Origin: Scalesia atractyloides
Taxonomy: Eukaryota > Streptophyta > Magnoliopsida > Asterales > Asteraceae
Direction of reading: 5' to 3'
DNA length: 64,000 nt
Assembly: GCA_947069175.1 (NCBI GenBank)
Contig: CAMTDV010000012.1
Span: 36,178,341-36,242,340 of the forward strand
Under the pieces are notes generated by a model. That model was not told the DNA's origin and did no database searches. It saw only the letters and a program-made list of their open reading frames with translations. Positions 45,298 through 56,949 of the stretch are shown here, piece by piece. The translations under genes were made by a program, and so were the position numbers. Each line of letters opens with the position of its first letter. Within the stretch, counting starts at the first letter, position 1.

Positions 45298-45798
45298 AAA
45301 CCCGATTATGCCCCTATCTAATTGGGGCAAAACAATGGAGGCGCAATTATTACTTTGTACAGATGGGCAAAACGATGAAGGCCCAAGGTCTCCTCTTTAG
45401 TTTTGTTTACCTTTTAAGTTAAGTTACAATACAATGATCGATCTCTCTTAATTTTACTTAAAATTACTGATCTAAAACTTTCAATAGAGGTCACGATATA
45501 GAATAGGTAAAAAAGCAATTAAATAAATAAAATTACTTATAAGAAATAAACACACATAATTACGAAAGTACTAAACATAAAAAGTTAAAACAATAAATCA
45601 TTACCTAACTAAACTAAACAATAAATATAAGTAAGAATAAATATATAAAAATCTGATTCATATATAATATTTACTGTAGAATTATTATGATAGATACACA
45701 TCAAAAGCGAACTAATCGAGTAATCCATTTCATTGTACTATGCATGGTTCGGTCGTTAAACAAAAGTCATTGGTTAGTCTTTTTATTAAAAATTTGGT

Positions 45799-46028
45799 TT
45801 TCGGTTAATCAATTCGTTTTTTTCTGTTAGATTGACGGTTGTTTGTTTGTTTCATTTAATTTCAGTTAACAATAAAAACCAAACTTAGACTAAAACTTTT
45901 GCTTAGAAATATAACCAATATGTTTTCGGTTAATCACTTCGGTTTATTCGATTAGATTGACGGTTTTTTGTTTGATTTATTTAATAGCAAAAACCAAATT
46001 TGGACTAAAACTTTTGCTTAGAAATATA
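45799..46028. repeat. Tandem duplication of about 110 bp
   Basis: Copy 1 at 45799-45913 and copy 2 at 45924-46028 share TTCGGTTAATCA, TTAGATTGACGGTT and CTAAAACTTTTGCTTAGAAATATA, with indels between. Confidence 0.85.
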
Positions 46029-46652
46029 TGAAATTGAGGTATAAAAAATGAAATGAAAGTATAAATATATGAAATGGAGATAAAAAAATATGAAATATAT
46101 AAACTAAAGGTATAAAAGCCAGAAATATATGAAAATATGAATGATTCGTTTCGGTTAAGCTAATTTTGGTTAAACAAGAGTACAAAAAATTGCAAACCGG
46201 TTTTTGGTTAATTCGGTTTTGAAGAAACACAGAATCACCGCCGGGATGATTAGAACCACTTTCTCTGAAAGGATGGAGAATCACACATTGTTCTTTCTCT
46301 TGATCTTATATCTACAATGAAGAGGAGAAAACCGGGGGTGTAAAGACTGCCGGTAGGAGAAAAATCCCCTTTTTCCAGCTACAAAAAGTGTGTTTGCCCC
46401 ATATCTCTTGGCCTAATAAGAAGGTAGAGACCTCCTTATATAGGAGACATGGGCAACCCTAACCTCAATGGGCCAGGCCCAGTTAAGGGTTGTTTCTACA
46501 AACCCACAACCTAGTGTAGTGTAAACTATAATGCGCTAGGCTTCGCGGGTTAGTACGCAATAATAAAAAAATATTATAATAAAAGGCAATAAGTAATGGA
46601 AATGTCTGATCATCCGGGTTGGTTCCGATACCACACTCCATCATGTCCCCCA

Positions 46653-46696
46653 GTCTAGTGCTGCTCTCACGTGCAAGCGTGAGAGGAGTACTAGAC
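46653..46696. repeat. Hairpin with 19-bp arms
   Basis: GTCTAGTGCTGCTCTCACG, a 6-base loop TGCAAG, and CGTGAGAGGAGTACTAGAC pair at 17 of 19 positions. No surrounding gene explains it. It could be a folded RNA element of the retroelement leader. Confidence 0.75.
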
Positions 46697-46858
46697 TTGT
46701 TAAAAGTGCTCGGAAGTGAAAACTTTGAGTTTTAGCCTAGCCTGTTGCCCAGGTGCTGGAAAGTTGTTGGTCACGCTTTCATGAACTTATCACGGTCTTG
46801 CGTATACAGATAGGTCTCGAGCCTGAGCCTTTGAACAAGTTGAGTTTTGGCGGTTGAG

Positions 46859-47560
46859 TGTTACACAAAGATGCCCTTCGGATTGCGCAACGCAGGAGCC
46901 ACCTATCAACGTTTAATGGACCATGTCTTCGGGGATGACATTGGTGAAATCGTAGAAGTATACATTGATGACCTAGTCATCATGAGCTCGGATGAGGAGA
47001 AGATGCTGACAAACATTCAAAAAACGTTTGCCTCCTTGCGCAAGGCAAATCTGACTCTGAACCCCAGCAAGTGGTCTTTTGGAATGGAGGAAGGCAATTT
47101 TTTTGGGATTCATCGTTACGCGTGATGGATTCAAAGTCAATTCCGATAAAGTGGAAGCAATTCAGCGTATGCCATCACCCTCAACTATCAAAAAAATGCA
47201 ACAATTGGTGGAGCGGCTGGCCACGCTGAACATATTCTTGGCCAACCACGCAATGAAGTCCTTCCCATTCATTAGCACCCTGCAGAATTGTGTGAAAAAG
47301 AACAAGTTTCAGTGGACTCCGGATGCGGAGAAAGCCTTCAACCAAATGAAGGAATGCTTAATCCAGCTACCAACACTCACCGCGCCGAAGAAGAACGAGC
47401 CACTGATACTTTACCTTTACGGCATCAGATATTGCTCTGGGAGAAGTCCTGCTAGTAGAACGCGCAGGAGTCTAGACTCCGATCTACTACGTCAGCAAGA
47501 TACTTATTGACCTAGAGACTCGATATCCCATGATGGAAAAGCTTGCTCTAGCTTTAGTCC
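46859..47560 (+). pseudogene. Reverse transcriptase (C-terminal half) of element E
   Basis: It starts at KMPFGLRNAGATYQRLMDHV and includes the catalytic box YIDDLVIMSS and LNPSKWSFGMEEGNF. After a frameshift at about 47100 come FLGFIVTRDGFKVNSDKVEA and the thumb and connection (KKNKFQWTPDAEKAFNQMKE, LPTLTAPKKNEPLILYL). The fingers and motif A are missing because the element is truncated here. Confidence 0.9.
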
Positions 47561-48250
47561 ATGCACCCCGGCGGTTGCGCTGACATTTTTCAGGCCACGA
47601 AATAACAGTTCTCTCGAACTATCATTTAGGCCAAATTTTGTCGAAACTAGACATATCTAGCCGCCTAGCAAAATGGGCGATTTAGCTTGGTGGACACAAT
47701 ATCGTGTATAAACCACGCCCAACAATAAAGGGCTAGATACTAGCTGATTTCATCACGGAAGTCCCGCAAAAAAAAGCGCAAGAATGTGAAGTTGTACAGA
47801 ATCCAATGCCGGTTACAGATGACCGCGCATTGATACTTCACACAGATGACACGACCAACGATGCTAGCGCAGGGGCAGGTCTTCGTCTAATAAGCCCCGA
47901 CAATCAAGAATTCACCTACGCCATCAGATTGGATTTTAAAAATATAAATAATAAAGCCGAGTACGAAGCGTTCCTGGCAGGTCTTCGGTTAGCAATCAAG
48001 ATGGGTGCATAGAATTTGGAGGCCCATGTCGAATCACTTTTAGTCGCCGGACAGGTCAACGACCTGTACGACGCAAAAGGTGAGGCAATGGACTTGTATC
48101 TAGAATAGGTGCAAGCCTTAATAACCAAATTCCAACACTTCAAGATAACCCATGTCAACCGAAGCGAGAACAAACACGTGACGCTCTCAGCAAGTTAGCC
48201 GCTACAAGTTTCAAGCACCTTGCGCGCGAGGTGCGTATTGAGGTACTAAA
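47561..48250 (+). pseudogene. RNase H and second RNase H of element E
   Basis: The RT-linked RNase H (to about 47760) is full of stops. The second, archaeal-type RNase H reads ALILHTDDTTNDASAGAGLR, then NNKAEYEAFLAGLRLAIKMG (47821-48012). After a stop it continues to about 48240 (LEAHVESLLVAGQVNDLYDA). The first acidic motif normally reads D-G-(A/S)-S; here it is DDTTND, so an active-site change is likely. Confidence 0.85.
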
Positions 48251-48265
48251 AACCCTTCTGTTCCT

Positions 48266-49560
48266 TTGAGACAAGTCAACATCATCGAAGTGGGAAATCC
48301 GTCTTGGATGTCCCCCATCATCATGTTCTTGCAACACGGGAGCCTCCCCGAAAACAAAGCGGAAGCAAGGAAGGTCCAGAACAAGGCCCTCAACTATGAA
48401 ATGGCGGACGGTATCTTATACCGAAAGTCATACCTTGGGCCGCTCCTCCGCTGTGTTGATCCGCAAGACGCGCAGTACTTGATCTACGAAATACACGAAG
48501 GGTTATGCGGAATTCATGCCAGCCCGCGCATGGTCGTGGCAAAGATCATGAACGCCAGATACTATTGGCCTGGCATGCACCTTGATGCGGTTGAAACATT
48601 ACGTAAATGCGCATCATGCCAGCGCCACGCTCCCAAGAATCCTCTTATCCTGGTGACAACAGCGTGGCCCTTTCAGCAACGGGCAATCGATATGGTGGGA
48701 CCATTCCTAGACGCTCCAGGAGCCGTGAAGTTCATAATCGTTGTTGTCGATTATTTCACCAAATGGGTAGAAGCCAAACCCCTTGCATCCACCACAACAA
48801 CTGTAGTGCGAAAGTTCATATGAGAACACATTATATGCCAGCTTCGGGTTACCCCTGCGCATAGTCAGTGATAACGGTTCCAATTTCGCAGCCGATGAGC
48901 TACAATAATGGAGGAAAGAAATGCATATCGAACACGTATTCACTTCGGTCGCGCATCCCCAAAGGAACGGCCAAGTGGAAAGAATTAACAAAAGCATAGT
49001 CGAAGGGATCAAGGCAAGATTCGGTACAGCCGCAGAGGCTGGGTAGATGAGCTGCCAAGCATCCTATGGCTCATCGAATCATGCCTAAAACCAGCATGGG
49101 CGAAACTACTTTTAGCCTTATGTATGGGACGGAGGCAGTGATTCCTGAAGAGATATGCCTCCTATCACCGCACATGCTAGCCGCGCAAAGACAAAACAAT
49201 GAAGACAAGCACAGACTTGACTTCGACTTACTAGAAGAAAGGCATGAAAACGCTGCCATCAACTAGGCAAAATACAAGTCCAAGCTCGAAAGTATTACAA
49301 CGCGCGAGTCCGCATATGCACCTTCTTACCTGGTGACTTTGTTCTACGCTACAATGAGGCGTCTAACACCGAACGTCCTGGAAAAGTGGCACCCAAATGG
49401 GAAGGTCCTTATGTTATCCATGAAGTCCTGTGAAATGCCGCATACACCCTTAAGCACCTAGATGGAACAGACATCCCTAGGAATGGAATGCGCAATAGCT
49501 ACGACGGTGTTACATGTAAACTTGCAAGTTCATTATCTTTTGTCTACTCCAAAATACGGC
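48266..49560 (+). pseudogene. Integrase of element E
   Basis: Zinc-binding histidines are in EIHEGLCGIHASPR and cysteines in CASCQRHAPKNP. The first catalytic aspartate is in AIDMVGPFLDAP, the second in IVSDNGSNFAADEL (about 48860-48900), and the glutamate in HPQRNGQVERINKS (about 48955-48990). All three catalytic residues are present, although stops and shifts at about 48823, 48908, 49047 and 49265 break the protein. The C-terminal part has PGKVAPKWEGPYVIHEV. Confidence 0.88.
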
Positions 49561-49878
49561 TCGTACGCCCATTTATGTAATAAAGAAAAGAGTTACTTGA
49601 TTTATTTTATCTTAATGTTTCGTTACAAATGCGCGAAACACTTTAGGTATACGCGAAAACTCCTCGGTCCACAATGACTCGTGAACCCTAAGTCACTTAC
49701 CTACGAAACACGCATAGGAGCTGAATCTGCACACACGAGTTCATTACCAGTTTCATTCGCTATACCTACACAAAGCTTTTCATTACAAGATAAAAATATG
49801 TACAAAACCGTGCAACGCGCAACACAATCAACGATCCTACAAAGATATTACAATAAGGATCCTACACTAGTCTCTTCT

Positions 49879-52800
49879 TCAACAACGGCCTCGGCTTCTT
49901 CCGGAAAGATATCCTGCAAGCGGCGACGAAAATTTATCGTGGGTGAGCGCCTCGCTTACCAATTCCAATGCCGGGATATCACGACGGTTATACCCTTGTT
50001 GTGCCCTATCGAAAACAGCTTCAGTATTAACTCCATGAGTGGAAGCATGGATGGAATCCCATGGAATGTCCAAGGCATGAGTGGCTTGTTGTGCACACTC
50101 AGCATAGCCTTGCGTATGCCCATCATGGCGCACAGCAACCACTAGCTTGGCTATTGCACCATCCAACTCCGCACAGTTCACAATGGAATTGGCAATCTGC
50201 AAGTTCAAAGGAAAGTTCAGATCCATCACATAAAGATCAAAAAACAAGCGAAATACTTAAATTGACAATTCCATGCTGCTGAAGCCACAACATGTTGTTT
50301 GTCAGCGACTCCACCAATGACTCAGAGATGGCGCGGGAGTTTTTGGAGTCCTCCAATTTTTCTCACCCACCTCCACCTTCGCTTCCGCCAACCGCATCCT
50401 GCACAGAAGCTCAGTCTTCTCCACCAAGGCTACTTGGAGGTCTTTCTTGGCGGTCTCCAGAGCAGCGCAAGCTTCAACCTGTTCGATTCATAACAAGGTT
50501 AGCATCACAACTTAGTAATATAAAAAAGGAATGAACACAAAGTCTAGGGGGTACCTCTCTCTGCTCACTATGTGCGTGTTGCACACTAGCTTGTGCAGCC
50601 ACGACAGCCGCCACCTCCTTCTCTCTCTTCTCTTGCGCCACGTCATCGCGCAACTGGGCCAATTCATCCCTCAAGGATTTCTTCTACCTGTTATCCCATT
50701 CACAAGCCTCTTTCCACAACTTGCGCTCCTCAGTAAGTTTGGCTTCTGAGGCTTCAGCCCATCTTTTCCAACCCAGCGCGGACCATTCTTCAACCCGCTG
50801 GTTATCGGTGAAGGTAGTCTCCTTTGCCTGCATCGCAGCTTCACGCGCAGCCACTTGGGCTCGCTCTTTACCAAGGACCGCTTGGGCAGCCTCAAGATCT
50901 TTCTTTTGCTTCACTAGGCTCTGCCATTCTCGAACAATCTTGTAGATCACAGAGGCGGACCTGGCAGCTGCCTGGAGGTACGTATGGTACGTCTCTTCTT
51001 CTTCATGATCAGAAAGCAAACGTACCTCCGCTGGGGGAAAACTCCTTTAAAAAACTCACGGCACACCGGCCAGTTAGAAAAGTCATCTCCTTTCTCCAAT
51101 TTCCACACAGGAGTGTGGACCTCTTTAGATTGATTGGAGGAGTATGACCTGTAATAATAATCCCCCGGAGTTTTATCTGTGCGGATTGGAGACACATCAA
51201 CAGAAGGGTTTCTACCAGAACCCCCCGCACCATCACCGGGTGCCCTTTCCTACACATGCTCCCCTTGTGGAGCACTAGTCTGAGCACCCTAGACGGAAGC
51301 CGTTCCCACTGGCTCCGCCTAACCAACAAAAACCGCACCACCCAGATGCGCGCGTTCTTCCACCACCACAACGGGTTCTTCCAGAACGAACCCTGTTAGT
51401 TCCTCTTCAGCCGCAGGTTCCTCAAAATCCACCTGCGATTCCTCAACAATAACCACAGGTTCTTCAATATCCAGCTGTGGTTGCGTCAATGGAACCACCA
51501 TACATTCCACGACCGGAGAACCCGCATTAGTACCCATACCAGAACCTTCCACCACCACGTGAGACCCCTCCCTCACTTGGACCGGTTCTTCTGCCCCAGC
51601 AGCAGAGCTCCGGCGTTGACCACCAGCCTGGGTCATGGAGGAATCAGTGTCCGCGGCGCTTGCACCAGATTCCACAAAACCCGGCTCGTCGCCCACTGTA
51701 TAACAACAAAAGTTAGCCATGCACGACATGAAACAAGAAGAAAATAGTGAAGGTTACCGAAAATTACCGAGCGATATCTTAGCAGTTAATGTCCCCAGAT
51801 CCGCCCAACCTTTTTAGGTGGTTGCACGGAGAAGTCCTCCTTAGGACGCCTCTTTCGCTTCAGAGGCACCTCTGGATCTCCTCCGCGTCCTCCGGACTAG
51901 CAGGTTTGGTGGTCGGGATAACCGCCTGCTTTGGTGCAGCCTTCTTCGCACCTATAGGTTCATAACCCTCCCATGAGTCAGAGATGACCACATAAGCTTT
52001 CCACTTGTTAGTAACAACGAGCTTACCTTTGGGAGAGCCCGCCCCGGCTTGAGTTGCCTCTTTCTCCACCACTGTGCTCGACCCTATGCGCCTCTTCTTC
52101 TTGTGATCTGGGATAATGGCCAAATCTCCCAGAGCGCCTGCATTACAACGAGAACAATACATAAGTCACTACAAAGGTTCACTAGTAAACGATTAAGGCT
52201 TACCAGTTGATGGCGCGGGGACCACAAGGTCCGCATCCTTAATCAGGGCAAAATTACCTTGGACCTGTGCATATCAGGTGGGCTCATCTGGCCCCAAAGG
52301 GAGCCTCTCAATCCGCCATTGCTTCCTCTGGAAGGCGGCCAAAAACAGTGGGGCTCATGGAAGAAAACACATGCATGTTAGACAACAGACAACTCAAAAG
52401 TCAAGGAAACACAACGGAATAAGAACACTTACTCCGACCCCCTCCACATACACCGGCCGGTACCGGCGGTCGGGTTTCCACAGCAGGCTCATCCCCGCCG
52501 CCACCAAGATCCTCTCCGGCAACTGGATTGTTGGGATCTCCTTCAAATCACAATACCAGGGGTCCAACACTAGTATTGGGAGGGTCTTCGCTGGAATCTC
52601 ATCCACCCCGGAATGAAAAAGGCACAGGAATAACACCGGCCTTCACAAAAAAGATTTTTGCCTTCCAATCATGGAAGGACTTGGGGGAGAGAGCAAAATT
52701 TTTCGTGCCTGCGCATGGTGCTGAAAAGAATAAAATCCCATTGAACAATGGAGTTGGTAAAAAATACGAAAACGGTCACGGTGGGAACAGACCCCGTCGA

Positions 52801-53119
52801 CCGGCACAAGAACTCGAAGTGCTTTATCCTCACTATTCCCATCGGATTCAACTGGGAAAGGTGGAAGCCATATTACTGCAGCACTTCAAAAAATAATTTG
52901 GTGACAGGCAACCGGAAGTTACCCTCACGAAAAAATCATAAAATATAGCCCGCCGGAGCATCGGCGGCTATCTCACCCTCAGCCGGCAACGGGCATCCCA
53001 GTTGGGAGGAAACCGGAAACCAAAACAATGTCATCAAGAGTCTGCCGGCTCAGACTACAAGCCGGAAAAGGGGGCGAAACCCCAACACTAGAGGCAGATT
53101 CAAGCCCTCTTGACACCAT
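49879..53119 (-). pseudogene. Antisense spliced gene of element E (putative gypsy-type transposon protein)
   Basis: Opposite strand to pol. From ATG 53119 it reads MVSRGLESASSVGVSPPFPA, then GNFRLPVTKLFFEVLQ, LNPMGIVRIKHFEFLCRS and NSIVQWDFILFSTM, the hallmark block of the Putative gypsy type transposon family (Pfam PF04195, from memory). GT...AG introns are likely at 52328-52432, 52138-52203 and about 51696-51767. Later exons are acidic and low-complexity (EEPVVIVEESQVDFEEPAAE), then a long coiled coil (51020-50480, for example REWQSLVKQKKDLEAAQAVL), and a C-terminal frame to 49879 (IVNCAELDGAIAKLVVAVRH). Only a few shifts and stops are seen. The protein's function is unknown. Confidence 0.75.
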
Positions 53120-53241
53120 AGAAAAAAAAGAAAAAGAAAAAGTTTTTGAAGACAAATTTGAAGAACACAAGAACTCAAAGAATGCAGAGAAGAGAATGAA
53201 AGAAAAGTTGAGTGAATGAGGAAAACCCTAAGCGGAGTGCC

Positions 53242-53252
53242 TCTATATATAG
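53242..53252 (-). promoter_or_regulatory. TATA box of the antisense gene of element E
   Basis: CTATATATAGA on the minus strand, about 125 bases before ATG 53119. A CT-rich leader (TTTTTCTTTTTCTTTTTTTTC) ends at the ATG. This looks like a stand-alone plant promoter independent of the LTR. Confidence 0.65.
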
Positions 53253-53578
53253 TGCTCACATTTAATGCGGTTGGAGAACGTGCTACACGGGTGGCAATAA
53301 CAGCCAACCAGAGAAAGACGCATGGCAAGCATGTTGCAAAAGACGATTAACATGTGCGCGTGGCCTCCAGTCTCCCAACCAATTCATTAATGAATGGCAG
53401 GACGAAACAGCTGAGTGCACGCTACAGCTGTCAGATGTCCTTTCAAATCCCATTTTTTCTCACCAACTCACCGCAACGTCAGAAGAACAGAGTTCTGAAT
53501 TCCAAGAGCTTGATGATAAAACATTTCCTTCACACAAACTTTTTTCTCCAACCCTTGTCAAAATGTTTCGCCACTACA
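53253..53578. other. Region upstream of the antisense gene
   Basis: No coding sequence seen. It is the part of element E between the antisense promoter and the point where LTR F begins, and may include regulatory sequence of the antisense gene. Confidence 0.4.
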
Positions 53579-54617
53579 TGTCACACAATGGTCGTAGCTG
53601 AAGCACAAACGTGTGACTACGAGGTAATCATTGCATCCAATCATGTAAACAACTGTAAATCAACAACGATGCCATGCTTATATTAACTTGCAACCAATGT
53701 TTACAAGTTTCCAAAAGTGAAATCATGAGTTTCCAACTAGTTTCACATTGTCATCAAAAAGTGGTTTGAAATACATTACAACATAGTAAAAGATTGTTTT
53801 CATCGTAAAAGCATGTTATTACCATACCATACGAGGTTGGGATACAAGAGGCAAATCCTTTCAAAAGGTGCCATTCGTTGTCATGTCATTCCCATTTCCC
53901 GAAGTGTTTATCTGCACAAATCTTGCGTCCTGAAATACATGTAATTTTAAAAAGTCAACATAAAGTTGGCGAGTTCAGGTAGTTATTGTTTCGTATGACA
54001 TGTCTTGTTTGCAATCCATAAATGAAATCTTAGTATGTTATTAGCATTCATGGACTTTAAGGATCTATCAGTGTATAGCTATCACCCTGACATATGTGCC
54101 ATAAATAAGTAACCAAACGAGACAACTCTTGACATCATTTGGATCACAAAAGCACTCCAAAGGGTATACCAACCAGGAGTGGAGCGTGCCTCAAACTCTA
54201 TAGATCTATACCTTTTGCACCTTGGTCACTAAGTGATTAATGGTTACTCTTGTCATCATCCTACTTATGCACATTGATCGTGTTATCAAACTAACCCCAT
54301 AGCTAACATACCATTTGTTATGACATGTATTTCCCCTCGATAGTTTAAAAAAAAATTTAAAATAATTGAAAGGAGGGACATGAATTCACAGCTTTGCGTT
54401 CCGTATGTCGTACTTATCAAAGTTTGGTGCCCGTACATGTGTGTAACCTACATGTGTAATACTTTCATTAGACACCTAGGTCTCGTTGGACCTCGTACTA
54501 GTTGTTCATCTTGAATTCTTGTTGTGTATATATTTATCACATTAGAACAACTTTTAATGTTATCATAGTGTTGGTAGTTTCGATTAATATTTTTATACAT
54601 ATATTTCTCAATATACA

Positions 54618-54653
54618 TACATATATATATATATTATATATATATATATATAT
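54618..54653. repeat. (TA)n microsatellite
   Basis: About 16 TA units with one interruption inside LTR F. Confidence 0.9.
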
Positions 54654-54725
54654 GTTAAATCTTTAATTGTGTGTGAATGGCCTTGCCCTTCACATGTCCC
54701 GTGCCTTGCACGCGTGCAATGGGCC

Positions 54726-55320
54726 TTGCCCATGTCATCATGTCCCTTGGCCTAGCCATGTTTTCGTGTCATTGGGCTTTGCCCATGTAATTTATGTCCT
54801 TGGGTCTAGCCCATGTTTTCATGTTATTGGGCCTAGCCCATGTAATTTATATCATTGGGCTAGCCCATGTTTTCATGTTCATTGGGCCTAGCCATGTAAT
54901 TTATGTCCTTTGGCCTAGCCCATGTTTTCATGTCATTGGGCCTAGCCCATGTAATTTATGTCATTGGGCCTAGCTCATGTAATTTATGTCATTGGGCCTA
55001 GCTCATGTTTTCATATCATTGGGCCTAGCCCATGTAATTTATGTCCTTTGGCCTAGCCCATGTTTTCATGTCATTGGGCCTAGCCCATGTAATTTATGTC
55101 ATTGGGCCTAGCCCATGTTTTCATGTCATTGGGCCTTGCACATGTAACTTATGTCATTGTACCTAGCCCATGTTTTCTGTCATTGGGCCTAGCCCATCTA
55201 ATTTATGTCATTGGACCTAGCCCATGTTTTCAAGTCATTGGGCCTAGCCCATGTAATTTATGTCATTGGGCCTAGCCCATGTTTTTATGCCATTCGGCCT
55301 TGCCCATGTCTTTCATAAAA
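54726..55320. repeat. Palindromic minisatellite GGGCCTAGCCC
   Basis: About 22 copies of a 26-28-bp unit ATTGGGCCTAGCCCATGT. The spacer alternates mostly between AATTTATGTC and TTTCATGTC, which makes a dimer of about 53 bp. Each unit holds the inverted repeat TGGGC-CTA-GCCCA. Variation between units is low in the centre and higher at both ends. Confidence 0.95.
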
Positions 55321-55477
55321 TGGGCTTAGACCAAATTCATTTTCAAGAGCCCAATATTTATAAGTCTTACAATTATAATTTGTACTAAGTATAGATTTGT
55401 AAGTATACTTTTTTGTATACTTTATAAATTCACTTAGTAAATTCTTTATGTTTTTAGTTTCGGGGTTTGATATCGAT

Positions 55478-55480
<3 letters not shown>

Positions 55481-55508
<28 letters not shown>
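55481..55508. repeat. (TA)n microsatellite
   Basis: About 14 TA units in LTR F, followed by TGTTAAGTG as after the first TA tract, which suggests a local duplication of the tract with its flank. Confidence 0.9.
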
Positions 55509-55511
<3 letters not shown>

Positions 55512-56933
55512 AAGTGTCTAAATATATATTTTAGACTTGTCATCGTCGTCATTTAATGCATGCTTTTTCCCATCGACAATCGCCTGTCGTCGTAATAACT
55601 CTTCTTATCAGTGATTTATTCGTTGTTCGACGCGCGACGGTGTATTTGTGTACGTTTCGCCCACCGTCCGCATTGCTTCGTTTGTCCGATTATTTTTTCG
55701 ACGTATTGTGAAAATGTATTTGTTTGTGTCACCAACACTTGGTAATATTTTCAAGTGTTTGTAGTATTTTGTGTATAGTTGGGTATTTTTTTATGGTGAA
55801 TACCCTAAGCCTCTAAATACATACACATACAATACACATGTATTTACACATAATTCTTGGTGACAAAATATGTATATATACTTTTATTCCCACAAGTATC
55901 CATATATATATTTATAAGGATCACTTATTTTTAACTTGTAAAAGTATATATATTTACATACTTGCTAAACACTTGTGTGTTTAGGGTTTAGCCCTTGTCA
56001 TTAGAACTTCCCTAATGACAGTTTAAGTTACTAATCATGTTTAGTCTCGCTAATCACCCTGCTAATCATACCTTAATTGCGATTAGATTTTTAGAAAATT
56101 TCTTCATAGTTTCCCCTAAACTATGACGTTTTCCACGTTTTTAAATCGTATTTAAACCATGTTTAAACTCATAATCAAGATCAACATATAATCTCAAGCT
56201 TCCATGTTATTTGTTTACAACTTATGTACATCATCATCCATAGCATTTTGGAAGTCAAAATCTTACTAAAAATATAGTGAGACTTCAATATTTACTAGCA
56301 TTTTTAAATCAACATCTTTGTTACATCACTAATCAAGTCCTTATAAAAATTACTCATGTGTAATAAAATTACTTCTGGATGGTAGTAATCTTTATGGATG
56401 ATGAAGTTGATGATCTTGTTTAGATTTAAACATTACCATGCTTAAATCATCATTTTCATATTTATCCATACAAGATCATCTACCTTATACACTTACTTTA
56501 ACATAAACAACACCATCATGCTAACTAGTTAAGATATAAACCCATAACCAACACAAAATAAACTATATTAAGTGTTATTGTTAAGGTGTGATTTAGGGTT
56601 TTTAGGTTATATTTTCTTCATTTTCAAGATGATCAACTTGTACTTCCTTAAACTAGACATGATAATAAGCTAAATATGAAGAGATTTGTCTTACAATAGG
56701 TGCACAAGTTAAGCGAAGATCTAGGATGAAAATGAAGCTCCAAGAAAGCCCTAATGATCCTCCACCTTTGCTAGCATGTTGATGGTCTTGAAGTGGCTTT
56801 AAAGTGAGTGGAATGAGGTGGTTATGGTGGTTTTATGGTGGTTATATGGAGGTGGTTGTAGCCGTGGGAATGAGGGTGGTGGATGATGGTTTAAATTTTT
56901 TTCTAAGTTATGAATGATGGAGAAATGTGAAGT

Positions 56934-56949
56934 GATATATTTATATAAT
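56934..56949 (-). promoter_or_regulatory. Possible TATA box of LTR F
   Basis: ATTATATAAATATATC on the minus strand, about 1170 bases from the LTR start and followed by CT-rich sequence. It is the best promoter candidate in this LTR. Confidence 0.45.

Larger units (their letters stand above)
42197..45320 (+). mobile_element. hAT superfamily DNA transposon, nearly intact
   Basis: 3124 bp with terminal inverted repeats TAGAGATGGGCATAA (42197) and, reversed, TAGATAGGGGCATAA (45320), which match at 13 of 15 bases. Exact 8-bp target duplications ATTGGGGC lie at 42189-42196 and 45321-45328. Both ends carry dense arrays of the palindrome-forming AACCGGTT motif. One transposase gene fills the middle. 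Eight-base duplications, short inverted repeats and a BED finger plus dimerisation domain are diagnostic of hAT. The exact duplications and single frameshift suggest a young insertion. Confidence 0.96.
45329..46846. other. Intergenic stretch with LTR-like leader at its end
   Basis: No gene seen. It holds a tandem duplication (45799-46028). From about 46320 to 46846 there is promoter-like sequence with CTTATATAGGAG (about 46433) and a strong hairpin, which runs into the truncated pol of element E. The last part may be LTR or leader of a TAT element. Confidence 0.4.
46847..53578 (+). mobile_element. Ty3/gypsy TAT-type element E, 5'-truncated
   Basis: Plus-strand pol begins abruptly inside the reverse transcriptase and continues through RNase H, archaeal-type RNase H and integrase to about 49560. 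A gene on the opposite strand follows (53119 to 49879). No gag, protease or LTR could be identified. The right side is interrupted at 53579 by the LTR of element F, so the 3' LTR of E may lie beyond the window. Codon use and GC are higher than in neighbours. Confidence 0.75.

Noticed and set aside
46653..46696. tRNA gene
   Set aside because: The hairpin has no D-loop, anticodon or T-loop arrangement and no A/B box pattern.
52278..53219. Plus-strand frames opposite to the antisense gene of element E
   Set aside because: They are shadows of the minus-strand exons, without recognisable protein sequence.
54726..55320. CRISPR-like regularly spaced repeats
   Set aside because: The spacers are themselves repeated (two alternating types), there are no cas genes, and the DNA is plant. 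It is a minisatellite in an LTR.
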